64,000 bases of DNA, from contig NC_080428.1 of NCBI RefSeq assembly GCF_029873635.1, positions 65,937,101-66,001,100 of the forward strand. The letters are read 5' to 3'. A model generated the notes under the pieces. That model was not told the DNA's origin. It did no database searches and worked only from the letters and a program-made list of their open reading frames with translations. The translations under genes and the position numbers were made by a program. The stretch's first letter is position 1. Every line of letters starts with the position of its first letter. Positions 35,799-47,210 of this stretch are shown one piece after another. This DNA is from Malania oleifera. Taxonomy: Eukaryota > Streptophyta > Magnoliopsida > Santalales > Ximeniaceae.

Positions 35799-38700
35799 AT
35801 GAAGTTTGGGAAGGAATTTGCATCACAAATGGTGCCAGAATGGCAAGAAGCATACATGGATTACAATTTCCTCAAGACCCTTTTGAAAGAAGTCCTACGT
35901 TTCAGGCTGAGAACCCGGCCACCAGCCACCCCTGGCAGTGGCCTAAAGCGAAAGATGACGCTTTACAGAGCCTTCAGTGGTCTCACCCAGCGAAACAACC
36001 ACCACTCCATGAGCCCCTTGACTGCTGACATTGAGAGCCAAGCCATCCTAGTGAACCCAGTGATCCGAGATGGCTCGGAGGGCTACGAGACGAGGTTTCT
36101 GATGGCAGGAGACGAGGGAGGAGAGTATGAGCTGGTCTACTTCAGAAGGCTTGATGATGAATTCAATAAGGTGAACAGGTTTTACAGGGCTAAGGTGGAA
36201 GAGGTGTTGAAGGAGGCAGCCATGTTGAACAAGCAGATGGATGCTTTGATAGCTTTTCGAATAAAGGTGGAGAATCCTCAAGGTTGGTTTGACCGATCTG
36301 CCGAGATGACTCGTCTTGCTTCAGGCATCGCTGCTTCTGCTGCTGCATTATCTGCTTCTACACCATCTGGACCAAGAGCAGCAAACAGTATGCACTGCTA
36401 GTTCGAACCCAAGTCACAAATTTTAAAATTCCATAATACATAATGTTTAATTTTATCAAATGCTGAATACACAACATTTGGGAAAGTTCTCATATGGGTT
36501 GTATGATCTAATTAGAAGTCATTAATGTTTTAGGTATCCTGTGTTTTATGGGCAGGAAGACTTCACATGGATGTAATTGAGGAAGGGAGGTCGAGCAGCC
36601 TGGAGCATTTGGATGAATCGGGTGATGATAAAGATGCTGATGAAACCAAAACCGTGAGCCGAGATGTTCAAGAAGAGAACCCAAGGAACATGAGGGGTAG
36701 CAGGCCAGCTCGCTTGGAGATACTCAACCGTGTGAAGATGAACAACACTCTGGAGACTCCTCGTTCGACCATAAAGGATTTCCTCAATGTCCCTAACAAT
36801 GCAGAGCTGAAATTCAGCAGGGAAAATCTGAAGAAGGTTGAAGAGCAGCTTAGGAGGGCTTTTGCTGAATTCTACCATAAGCTTCGTCTTCTAAAGAGCT
36901 ACAGGTAACAGTCCAACAGATGCATGCTAATTAGTTGCCTTTCCCTGTTTCTTTTGTGTGCTCTATTTGATCATTTTTTGCTAATAAATTGAACAGTTTC
37001 TTGAATATGCTGTCGTTTTCAAAAATCATGAAGAAGTATGATAAGGTACTTCAAGTCCCAGATCTCTTTTGACTTACATTATGTTGAGCTTTCTAAGTTG
37101 TTGCTAGACTCTGATTCTATACAAATATATGCATTAAAAAATATTTTTTATTTAAAAAAAAAAAAAACAACTTTTGAGCGTCAAAATTTTGATCACTTTT
37201 GCTGATGCAATTTGCCTTTTGCTTTAATTTATCCTCAGATCACTTCAAGAAATGCATCAAAACCCTACTTGAAAATGGTGGATAACTCATACCTTGGCAG
37301 CTGTGACGAGGTGAGCTTTCATTCGCAAAATGGGCTAAAGGGTTGACATCAAAATCATTCGTCTCTAATTTTATAAAAAATACTTAGAAGGAATGGTTCC
37401 TCGCATAGATTTGTTTGCTCATCTCCACAGTGAAGCAACTGCTGAGCTTGGGTTTTGGATTTCTAAAGCTCCTTTTATTATACTCAAATTAAATACCCTG
37501 TTTGCGTTCAAAGGTTACAAAGCTTATGGAGAGGGTGGAGGCCACATTCATCAAGCATTTTGCCAACTCAAACCGCAGTAAAGGGATGAGCATTTTGAGG
37601 CCAACAGCAAGAAGAGAAAGGCACAGAATAACATTTTCCTTGGGTATGCTTCCTACCATTCATGAACTACACCAATAAGAGAGAGAAACAAGTGCCCACA
37701 TTACATTTTGATCCCCCTTGGCTGCTGCAGTTTTCTGCTTCTTAGAACTGCTTATTGAAAAATTTTCCAGGTTTCTTTGCTGGTTGCTCAGCTGCTTTGC
37801 TGGTTGCCCTTATTCTGATTATTCGTGCGCAAAACCTCCTAGACAAACCTGGTGGAACGCAGTACATGGAGACTATGTTTCCCCTTTATAGGTAACTAGG
37901 ATTTCCTGGAATCATTCTAACTGAATTTGTTTGATCCATTAAACTTCATTAAACTGAAGGAAACTGGTTTTTTTCACAAGGCATGTTTCATCTTCCACTG
38001 CAGCCTGTTTGGATTCATTGTTTTGCACATGGTTATGTATGCTGCAAATATATTCTTCTGGAGGCGGTACAGAATTAACTATTCATTTATATTTGGATTC
38101 AAGGAGGGAACTGAACTGGGTTACAGAGAAGTTCTCCTTTTAAGTTGTGGTCTTGCAGTACTAGCACTGGCTAGTGTGCTCTCAAATCTTGACATGGAGA
38201 TGGACCCCAAAACACGCGATTACAAAGCCTTAACTGAACTTCTACCACTAGGCTTAGTAGTGGTAAGCACGGAGGGTACCACCCAACTTCTTTGTGCTAC
38301 CAATTTTGCATGAAAATGCACTTTAAACAACCCGTTTCTTTCCCTGCAGCTTGTGATTGTCATATTATTTTGCCCCTTCAACATCATTTATCGTTCCAGT
38401 CGATTCTTCCTCCTCACATGCCTGTTTCACTGTATCTGTGCTCCACTTTACAAGGTAAAAGAAATCATTAAGAGAATTACAAAGAACAGTTTTAAGGAGA
38501 ATGAACATAGTTGTGTTGTTAAATTCTCTGCAAACTTTTTCCCTCTGTAGGTCATACTCCCAGATTTTTTCCTGGCAGACCAGCTGACCAGCCAGGTTTG
38601 TGAAGTGGTGGTTTATGTGGTATTTTCATCATACAAATCCCTATTGGAAAATTTAGTTTGAAAAAATTCTAAAGTGTTGCTATTTGTTTTGTTGCAGGTG

Positions 38701-39748
38701 CAAGCATTCAGAAGTTTGGAATTCTACATTTGCCACTATGGCTGGGGAGACTACAAACTCAGGCAAAACACTTGCAAATCAAGTGGTGTGTTCAATGCAT
38801 TTTATTTCATTGTCGCTGTGATTCCATACTGGTCTCGCCTTCTCCAGGTATTTCTTCCAAAGCATTAATCTAAAATCATGACCCCAAAATAAGGTTGCAT
38901 AAATGTTTGACAATGCAAATTCTACTTGAAACCATTCTTCATGCTTTGATATGTTTCCTGCGCTCATAAATACTTGCTGTACTTAAAACAGTGACCATTT
39001 TTTACATATTGTTTTTTCTTCCCCTTTTTTCCAGTGTATCCGACGCCTATACGAAGAGAAAGATGCAATGCAGGGGTATAATGGGCTAAAATACTTCTTG
39101 ACAATAGTAGCTGTTTGTATGAGAACAGCTTACAGTCTCAACAAGGGAATAAGTTGGAGGGTAATAGCCTGGATTGCCTCAGCTGCAGCAACTATTTTTT
39201 CTACATATTGGGACCTTGTTTTTGACTGGGGCCTTCTTCAACAGCACTCTAAAAACCGCTGGTTGAGAGACAAACTCCTCATCCAATATAAAGGCATATA
39301 TTTTGGAGCTATGGTGAGAGGAAGAAAAAATAAAATTAATCAAGCATCTATGTCCCAGAAAACTTCTGAGATTTAACCTTTGTTCACAAAAATGCAGGTT
39401 TTAAATGTCTTCCTGAGACTTGCTTGGATGCAAACCGTATTGAATTTCTCAGTGTCGTTCTTACACAAAGAAGCTATGGTTACTATTGTTGCGAGCCTAG
39501 AGATTATTCGTCGTGGCATATGGAATTTCTTCAGGTATTTTCTAGATACAAACTAGGTTTATTTTGTGTAAATTTATCAGCAATTCACAAAATTGGATTA
39601 GATGCTGGAAAAAAGCTTACTTCATTTTTCTGTTCGCTGATTGATCAGGTTGGAGAATGAGCATTTAAACAATGTTGGCAAATACCGGGCATTCAAGTCT
39701 GTACCACTACCTTTCAACTATGATGAAGATGATGACAAAGATGAATAA
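35799..39748 (+). CDS. PHO1;H3: PHO1-family phosphate exporter (SPX-EXS), 13 coding exons
   Basis: Exons, each with GT..AG introns: 35799-36387, 36556-36904, 36997-37045, 37239-37310, 37514-37643, 37771-37891, 38004-38262, 38350-38454, 38551-38595, 38698-38847, 39035-39313, 39398-39534, 39649-39748. They sum to 2385 bp, or 794 residues, close to the usual 780-810. The start [19 protein letters not shown] is the standard N-terminus. The SPX domain covers about 1-340 and ends with the lysine cluster KIMKKYDK (about 322-329), which in the family binds inositol pyrophosphates. Membrane segments follow from about 398, then the EXS domain (roughly 585-790) with [42 protein letters not shown] and an acidic tail. 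PHO1 proteins export phosphate into the xylem, mostly from Golgi/endosomal and plasma membranes. The wording looks nearest to PHO1 homolog 3. All joins keep frame, so it looks functional. The exact subgroup is an inference. Confidence 0.95.
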
Positions 39749-40330
39749 GTGCCTTCTTGACACAGTTCAGAGATAGTACTGGGGAAGGAATGTAGATAAA
39801 TGATTAACATTCTGGGTAGTGTTCATGCGAAGCTCAGCCATCTGGGGACATTCGAATGTTAAGCAGGAAGAAAATGTTTAATTGTTTGTGCAGCCAGATC
39901 AATTTTTCGCTTTCCATGATTTTTTTAGTAAATGCAGTGGATGATAGCATCACATGCCACATGCATCTCAATAAATATGCAACATCTGCTTAACTCAATT
40001 TCATCAAAAGAACCCAGCTCCAGAAGCAGTCGCAACAAATGGATAAGAAATTTTGACAATTAGAAAACATAACTCTCGACCATTAAGTACTGACCTGGTG
40101 AAATGGAGGCATGGATGCAACACTCCCTTGTGATAAACAAGTAAAGGTACGAAAAATCTTTGAGGTAAAAAAGAAAAAAAGTACCTAGGAATATCTTACA
40201 GGGTACTTGTGGAATCTAGTATGCTAAAAAGAAATGCAGAGTTTGGAAGCCTTCTATCTAATGCATAAAATATCAAAATCCTAATAAAACTTCAATAGGC
40301 CATTTCCCAATAGATCTCATTTGATTCAAA
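39749..40330. other. PHO1 3' untranslated region and spacer
   Basis: A canonical AATAAA poly-A signal lies at 39970-39975, about 220 bases after the stop. Nothing else recognised. Confidence 0.55.
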
Positions 40331-40510
40331 GGGCGTCCCCAGGCCACAAGGCTCCGCGCTTTGCAAGGGTAAGGGAAGGATCGTCACAGTGTATATAGCC
40401 TACTAGCCTTACCAGTACTTTTATGCAGAGAGACTGTTTCCTTGGACTTGAACCCATGACCAACCGGTCACAGAGGAGCAACCTTACCGTTGATCCAAGG
40501 TTTGCCCTCT
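40331..40510 (-). mobile_element. Au-like SINE
   Basis: On the minus strand it starts AGGGCAAACCTTGGATCAACGG (Pol III box A region), has box B GGTTCAAGTCC at 40454-40444 (a perfect match), and continues GGAAACAGTCTCT and GTAAGGCTAG to GACGCCC, the order of Au SINEs. A related copy is at 45119-45292. Confidence 0.75.
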
Positions 40511-40534
40511 GTTAAAGATTATTAGTGTTAGAGG

Positions 40535-40830
40535 CCGATAGATTACCAAAGCTTAAACTGTTAAGTTATGGGCCAGCAATGTATATTAAATTTTAACAAT
40601 ACCCTGCACATGCAGCCCGATAGCACATGGGAGATAAACACATAATAAATAACACCCATTATAGGGAATACAAATTTTTTAAATTTCACACTATAATTGT
40701 GGGCAACGAGAGTAGAACCAAGGACCTCCTGTAACCAGCTCTGAGACCATTTTAGATTACCATTTTACTTACAAGCTTAAACCCTTAAGGCGTGGGCCAA
40801 CAATGTATATCAAGCTGTACCAGAGGCCAC
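40535..40830 (-). mobile_element. SINE-like repeat fragments
   Basis: Two related pieces share GATTACCA..AAGCTTAAAC..GGGCCA(A/G)CAATGTATAT, at about 40541-40597 and 40756-40812. Between them the minus strand reads TGGTCTCAGAGCTGGTTACAG, then GGTCCTTGGTTC, a tRNA-like head. The family is not identified. Confidence 0.4.
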
Positions 40831-40918
40831 TGCTGTACTGTTTCTCCAGGAAATATTTTCGGATAAAGAAAGGAGAGATGAAAATAATATCTTTTAACTA
40901 CTCCAGGGAATATCTTTT

Positions 40919-42616
40919 TCCCATTATATGTGTGTGCGCACATGTTTAGGCATATCTATATATTTATATATACAACTACACGTATGCAAATGTTAACAGC
41001 GAACAATATAACTAGATGATCATCATGGTACAAAGCATTCTCCCAGTCCAATTAAGCCAAATGAATTCTACCTCAAAAATATCTAATCAGGTACAACAAG
41101 ACATGTATGAACAACGCATTTTATTGCCTTTCCAAGTAGAATGTTAAAGAACAACTAATCAAGTAGACTATCCCCTACAACACCAATCCTTCTCTTCCAC
41201 TTACACCCCTGTCCCCCCAAATATATATATATAGGTCTAAGAGAAAGAAGAAGAAGAAGAAGAAGGAGAACTTTCAAAAAAATGGCATAAAATTGTAAAT
41301 GAAATTCCTAGAACCACCTACAATCATAAACTATCACTCCGTCCTTCCATGAATGACTGATGATATATACGAGTACCATAAAACATAATCAAAAGTCCCA
41401 CACTATAACTAAAGAGTATTCATGGGTCAATAGAAATTCCAATGGGGAATAGAATTTTATGGATGAGCTGAACTAGCATTGAATTGTTCTTGACAAAACA
41501 AACAAGACTAATTTTGTGCTGAGCAGCTGAAGCTAATAAAAGGGCAAAGGGCCAGTCCGAATGAATATGAATTGAAGCCATAAGAGAAGAGACAAAGGCC
41601 TAAATTTCAACTCAGATACTGTTATGGCAATCATGACGCTTTAAATTGTGTCAACAAACTGTAAAATGTAATCTGGAAAAGGATCAAAGCAGTGATTTTA
41701 AGTTCACACTTGATACTAGAAAATTGAATTTCAAGTATTGAGGCCAAAAAGCACAAAGAAAAAAGCTCTGTAGCCCACATCCAATCTTAATTCTATTTCA
41801 AAGTACATAGTTCACATGTTTAGTCTAACACTTTTTTAAAAAGAAAAATGCACTTCGCAAAAAAGAAATAAATGGTTTTGAGCTTCCTAAAAGTTACATC
41901 CACGATGGTTCTTGAAATGGAACTGTAAATGAGTGAAATTTAGAAGAAACATATACTTGGGATCATAAACAAAAAATAACTTATTATAGTTGCTAAAGGC
42001 TAGAAACCGTTCTTGGGATGTGAGAGAACTAACTCAAAGGCCAAATAATGCATTCACTTGAATTTATATGGCACCTCATTCTAGTATAATGCCCATCAAA
42101 TAATGATGGGCTTAAAGCAAAAATCCTTGGACTCGTAAAATCACCCATCAATCAGCTGAGTGCTGCATTGTCTTTATGCCCAATTATTGAAATTGAGATG
42201 CAATGCGGGCATAGTTATGGACAACAGAAGTTAGAAAAACGAAATACCAATAACTTTACTAGCAATATCTAGAATGAGGATCCTTTTCAGGAAGTTGGTT
42301 ATCATGTTGGCTGTCATTAACACCCTCACACGCAACGTGACACAGTTTTAGTATTATGTGTTTCCTCAGCAAAATGAATGCACAGAAACAGCAAGAATAG
42401 GGGCTGCAAAGGTGTCCCTATCAAGGAAATTGTTCGCTTCTTTTCCATGGAAAACCATGTTAGGAAAAGAACTTTCTTTTCAACAGATGAGGCAGCTGAT
42501 TACTCAGATTAAAGATTTCTAAGACATATCATTGAAGGATTCACATAAAACAAGCCAATGAAAGCCATATCCAGGCTATCCTGGAAATCAGCCTCCCAAA
42601 ATTCATAGATGAACAT
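40919..42616. other. Non-coding part of copy A
   Basis: No gene seen. It pairs with 47059-47210 and 48346-49885 in copy B. Only short microsatellites occur, for example GAA repeats near 41246-41266. Confidence 0.6.
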
Positions 42617-44268
42617 ATTTACCATACAAGAACAAAAAACAAAACAAAGCCTTAGTCCCACTAAGTGGGGTCGGCTATATGAATAATTTTCCGCCAATTT
42701 ATGCGATCATGGACCATTTCTTTTGATAGATTCAATGATATTAAATCCTTACTCACTATCTCCTCCCAAGTTATTTTAGATCTACCTCTACCCCTTCTAT
42801 TGCCCCCCACAGTAATCAAGTCACTCTTCCCATTAGATGCACTATGTGACCTACGTTGTACGTGTTTATACCATATGAGTCGTCCCTCCCTTATCTTATC
42901 TTCTATAAGAGCTACACCTAACTTACCACAAATATGTTCATTAGTTAATTTATCTTTCAATGTTATATCACTCATCCATCTAAGCATTCTCATCTCTTTA
43001 CTTTTTGGATATTATGTTTCTTCGTCACCCAACATTCCGATCCATATAGCATAGCTGGTCTTATAGCTGTCTTATAAATCTTCTCTTTCAATTTTAGGGG
43101 TATTTTACGATCACATAGCACACTTGAACCACTTCTCGATTTTACCCAACCTGCTTTAACTCTATGCATTACATCATCTTCAATTTCTCCTTCAGCTTGC
43201 ATGATAGATCCAAGGTATCGAAATCTACAAGTGTTATTTATTTTTTCATCATCAAGTTTAACTTTGTCTCCAATATTCCTCCTATCATTACTAAAATTAC
43301 ATATCATATATTCTGTTTTATTTTTACTTATCCTAAAGCCTCTAGATTCCAAAGCTTTTCTCCATAATTCTAACTCAGTCTCTACTCCGTCCCTAATTTC
43401 GTCAATTAATACAATATCATCTGCAAACAACATACATCATGGAACCTCCTTTTGAATACTCTTAGTCAATTGGTTCATCACTAAAGCAAAAAGATAAGGA
43501 CTCAAAGCAAATCCTTGATGTACTCTTATGGTAATTGGAAATTCTCTAATTTCTCCATTAATGACATCAATACACCTACAACATACACCCTTTTTTTCTA
43601 AAACCCATCATAGAACTTCCCTAGGTATCCTATCATATGCTTTCTCAAGGTCAATAAATATCATATGCAAGTCCATCTTCTTTTTCCTAAACTAAATAGC
43701 TTCTGTGGTAGATCTCTTAGACATAAAACCAAATTTATTTTCTAAGGTCTTTGTTTCTAACCTTAATCTTTGTTCAATTATCCTTTCTCATAGTTTCATC
43801 GTATGACTCATAAGTTTAATTCCACGATAGTTATTACAATTTGAATATCTTCTTTATTTTTGTATATAGGTATTAAAGTGTTTTTCCTCCATTCATCTAG
43901 CATTTTCTTAATTTTTACAATTGTATTAAATAAATTAGTTAAACATATAATTCCGTTATCACCCAAGTATTTCCAAACTTCAATTGAGATCTTATCTGGT
44001 CCCATAACTTTCCCATTTTTCATATTTTTTAGTGCAAACTTAACTTCGTTAACTCTAATTTTGCGAATAAATCTTATATTTTTAGTCTTTTCCTCATTTG
44101 ATAATTCTAAGTTTAAACCTTCTATTTGGTTTTCATTAAACAACTTACTAAAGTAACTTTGTCATCTTTCTTTAATATCTTCATCCTTAACCAAAACAAT
44201 ATCATCCTCACTTTTTATACATTTTACATTTCTTAAGTCTTTACTCTTCCTTTCTCTAGCTTTAGAGG
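42617..44268 (-). mobile_element. RTE-type LINE, 5' truncated (copy A)
   Basis: The minus strand encodes the C-terminal part of an RTE-clade reverse transcriptase. It starts KARERKSKDLRNVKC near 44262, then VKFALKNMKNGKVMGPDKIS, a DLEKAYDRIPREVLW block, the catalytic MLFADDIVLID at 43433, RYLGSIMQAEGEIEDDV, RPAMLYGSECW and MLRWMSDITLKDKL. The 3' end has the GCCGACCCCACTTAGTGGGA motif of plant RTE LINEs, then a TTTTG-rich tail ending near 42617. Stops break it, and a deletion of about 50 bp near 43558 removes a piece still present in the copy at 50870-50920. No endonuclease part is present. Confidence 0.85.
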
Positions 44269-44734
44269 ATTGTGATCGACAAAGCACCCATGTCATTTTG
44301 CTGAAAGAATAACAGCAACTGAGATTTTTTCATGAGTTCTAGGTTCTACCTCAAATATATGCTAAACAGTCTTACTGATAAGAAGATCAATTATGGAAAT
44401 AGGAAAGATAATTAGAAAAAGGAACCAAAATATTTTCAAAAGTTAGTAATTAATTGCAGGTATAAATTTTAGCCAAGAAGTCATATTCAGCAAGTGTGAA
44501 ACGCTTCAAATTATTAGCAGCAAACATAATGTGAGAATACAAGGCCACGCCTAACCAGTTGACCCTTAAACATATAAATCCAGTCCTTTAATAAACAAGA
44601 AGCCAACTTAACTCCTACCTATCGACGACATAAAGCCTCATGCAACATTCAGATGCCTTATACTGGGCACAACAGAACTTGGGATTCTTATACTCATCAG
44701 CATTAATCACTCGCTTGACCCCTTCATGACAGAG

Positions 44735-44815
44735 ATGCTGGGGACCTGGGCCATGTGGTAGGAGGGTCGGGTGGTAAATGAGGTGTCCTAGGTTCAAATC
44801 CTCTTGCAACCAGAA
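44735..44815 (+). mobile_element. tRNA-derived SINE-like head (copy A)
   Basis: Carries a perfect Pol III box B, GGTTCAAATCC (44792-44802), with a TGGTAGGAGGG word upstream as a possible box A. There is no clear cloverleaf, so a SINE remnant is more likely than a tRNA gene. Duplicated at 56755-56835. Confidence 0.4.
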
Positions 44816-45118
44816 ATTACAAAATAACATAAAAAGGACAGAAGCTCAATTCTTTAATTCTCAAAACCTCTGTTACCCCAAACTCAAATACCTTACCAGC
44901 TCTCATTAAATTCAGCAATTCAGTTGCCATGAATTAACTATTCATGTTGCCAAGGAACCAAAGCGTGAACAATCAGTCATCACATAAAGGATACGAACAC
45001 ATGATTTGGAGAGAGAAATTGGAGATAATTTAGATAAGTAAGAAACCATGCCAAAATGGATGCAGCATACAACTTTAGGTAACCCCATAAAACAACACAA
45101 AGAAACAAACAAAAAAAA

Positions 45119-45292
45119 GGGCATCCCAAGGCCGTGAGGCTCCCTGCTTTGTGAGGGTAGGGAGAGGGGTCATCACAGTGTATGTTGTCTTACCCCTGCT
45201 ATTATGCAGAGAGGCTGTTTCCTTGAACTCGACCCGTGACCAACTGGTCACAAAGGAGCAATCTTACCGTTGATCCAAGACCCGCACTCACA
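45119..45292 (-). mobile_element. Au-like SINE (copy A)
   Basis: The same order of blocks as 40331-40510: minus-strand GGATCAACGGTAAGATTG, GGTCACGGGTCGAGTTC, GGAAACAGCCTCTC, GTAAGAC, GGGATGCCC and a T-rich tail (TTTTTTTTGTTTG). Confidence 0.75.

Positions 45293-45296
<4 letters not shown>

Positions 45297-45332
<36 letters not shown>
45297..45332. repeat. (GA)n microsatellite, short allele
   Basis: About 36 bp. The duplicated locus at 57309-57393 is more than twice as long. Confidence 0.95.
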
Positions 45333-45336
<4 letters not shown>

Positions 45337-45689
45337 GTGGCTCACAAGTCACAATTTTGTAGACAGATTTTTCCAAAACTAAGCTAAAACATCAACGGTT
45401 CCTAGTTCCTACCATCTTTGAATCAAATTAGGTCAAGTTATTTTATGCTGGAGGCATCAGCAAAATAATACGGAAGTATAATAAAATCAAGACATGGAAA
45501 ACATAGAAACATACAAAGACATAGAATAGAGGTGCTTAGGTATAGATACTAACAAGAAGACGCTAAATTTTTATGAAAACATTGGGGAAACCTTGCAAAT
45601 TTCTTTAAACATTTATCATTGAGAAATATTACATTCATCTTAGAGTTCTAATGGATGGAAAAGACTAAATGGATATTTTTTTTCCCTTA

Positions 45690-46280
45690 ATTTACGTATC
45701 AAATGCAAATTCTGACACACAAAAACTGTACTCAAAAACTATACTAAAATCATTGACCTTTACTAAACTTGAGCTTGCTTCAGATGAAGTACTTATTCCC
45801 TATATCCATTCTATGCACGCTAAATCCAAATGAAATAAATATGTGAAAAAATCCAGAAAACAACATCATGATCAGAAAAGGAAAGTATTTTACCATGCAG
45901 TTTTAAGCAGCAGATCTGCACAAATTCAGAACCAATGTTTGGTTGTTTTACCATTCCACAATTGAGAAATCACAATCCTGATAATTCTAATGCAGCTTCC
46001 CACCTTTATAGTGAAGGGGTCATGTTACTAAAAGGCATGCCCCAGCTAGAGAAATTAAAAGATATGCTGCGAACGGGGTTATTTAATAATATTGTATCAG
46101 AAAGAGAAACAAAAATTACATAAGCTCCATATTTTGATATCATAAAATCTTTTATATTTCGCTCTATTGATCCACCGATTACATCGTAATAAAAGCTAAA
46201 AATTTCTGCCATTGCCGCTCATATCCAAACAAACAATGCAAATGAATCGCTATTAAGGACAAAAATGAATCAAGAAGCCT
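45690..46280. other. Spacer and GCK 3' flank
   Basis: Present only in copy A. It should contain the 3' untranslated region of the GCK gene that ends at 46281. No other gene or repeat recognised. Confidence 0.55.
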
Positions 46281-46991
46281 CTAACCACTCATTTTATCCA
46301 CCGAAGCCTCTTTCTTCCCCGAACTCTTTAAAGCAGCTTCAGCTTCTACTTCTCGATCAGTTGAAGCCGGAGCGTCCCCCTGCTCCAAAGCCTTTTCTCG
46401 CTCCAACTCCTTGACGGCCTCCTCCTCGGCGACTTTTTCTGCTTGAAGAATGGGATGGTAATAATCAGAGTGTTGTTCCATGCACTTCTTTAGCAAGCCA
46501 GTCACCTCAAAACACTTGTCCACAATATCTTCCTTGTTCTTCTCCGCATCTTCCACGCACTTCTCCCAAGCAATGAAGCTCTCCCTGCACCCACCCCCCT
46601 TCATGAACAGGCAAAACCCGCATTCACCTTCTTCTTCTTCTTCATCATCATCATTATCTTTCCCTTCGCCGTCGGAACCCTTTTTTGACTGATCGGAAGC
46701 TTTTGGGCCGAACTCCTCCGAAATTCTCTTATTGCTCAAAGGGCTAGAAGCTTCTGCTGGTGCTTCACTCTCTGGAGATTTGGTTTCAGGGATTTCAATT
46801 TCTGTCGCTGTATTTTGGATTTCTGAAACTGAGGAAGACATATTGTCAGTTTTCCAAGAATGTGTAGGCTCCTCGCGGGTGGATGCAAAGTGGATTTTCT
46901 GAGAATCGCTGAGATTTTAAGAGGAGGATGAGATGTCTGAGCTTTGAGAGTCGCTAGGGCTTGAGGCTGATGCGGACAAAGAGGCCTCCAT
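46281..46991 (-). CDS. GCK-domain protein, best-preserved copy
   Basis: The longest frame starts at 46841 (MSSSVSEIQNTATEIEIPET) and gives 186 residues ending SVDKMSG. The other units show that the ancestral start was 150 bases upstream at 46991, with an N-terminus like MGASLSASTSSPSDSQSS. Here that N-terminus (MEASLSAS) is cut off by a TAA at about 46919-46921, where others have CAA. An acidic and Ser/Glu-rich linker leads to the domain at residues 73-131: cysteines in the spacing C-x2-C-x7-C-x9-C-x14-C-x9-C (CGFC, CRESFIAWEKC, CFEVTGLLKKC), then MEQHSDYYHPIL and a Glu/Lys-rich helix. GCK domains are plant proteins of unsettled role. The twin CX9C spacing recalls Mia40/CHCHD4. Whether it is still expressed from the downstream Met cannot be told. 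Confidence 0.8.
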
Positions 46992-47210
46992 GGCCTACGC
47001 CCAACACTTTCTTCTTAAACCCCACAAAAGCCCTAATAAGAAAGTTCATCACTTCTTCCCGTTATATGTGTGCGTGCACATGTTTTGGCATATCTATATA
47101 TTTATATATACAACTACACGTATGCAAATGTTAACAGCAAAAAATATAACTAGATGATCATCATGCAACAAAGCATTCTCCCAGTCCAATTAAGCCAAAT
47201 GAATTCTACC

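Larger units (their letters stand above)
40919..47058. repeat. Tandem segmental duplication, copy A
   Basis: Begins at the ATTATATGTGTG..GCACATG block and ends with the GCK 5' flank CACTTCTTCC. Copy B starts at once with the same GTTATATGTGTG block. It carries non-coding sequence, an RTE LINE fragment, SINE pieces, a GA tract, a spacer and one GCK gene. Similarity to copy B is high along the non-inserted parts. Confidence 0.9.

Noticed and set aside
37001-37010. P1BS-type site GAATATGC in PHO1
   Set aside because: It matches GNATATNC but falls in coding exon 3, where the codons explain it.
42701-43455. Plus-strand open frames over the LINE
   Set aside because: They mirror the minus-strand reverse transcriptase and show no known domain. 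The same is true at 49966-50764.
44735-44815. Possible tRNA gene
   Set aside because: Box B is perfect but no acceptor stem or full cloverleaf could be drawn. It is duplicated along with flanking repeats, so a SINE remnant is more likely.
46480-46692. Plus-strand Ser/Phe-rich frame over the GCK gene
   Set aside because: Antisense shadow of the GCK coding sequence. Similar frames at 58252, 60278, 60828 and 61515 are rejected for the same reason.
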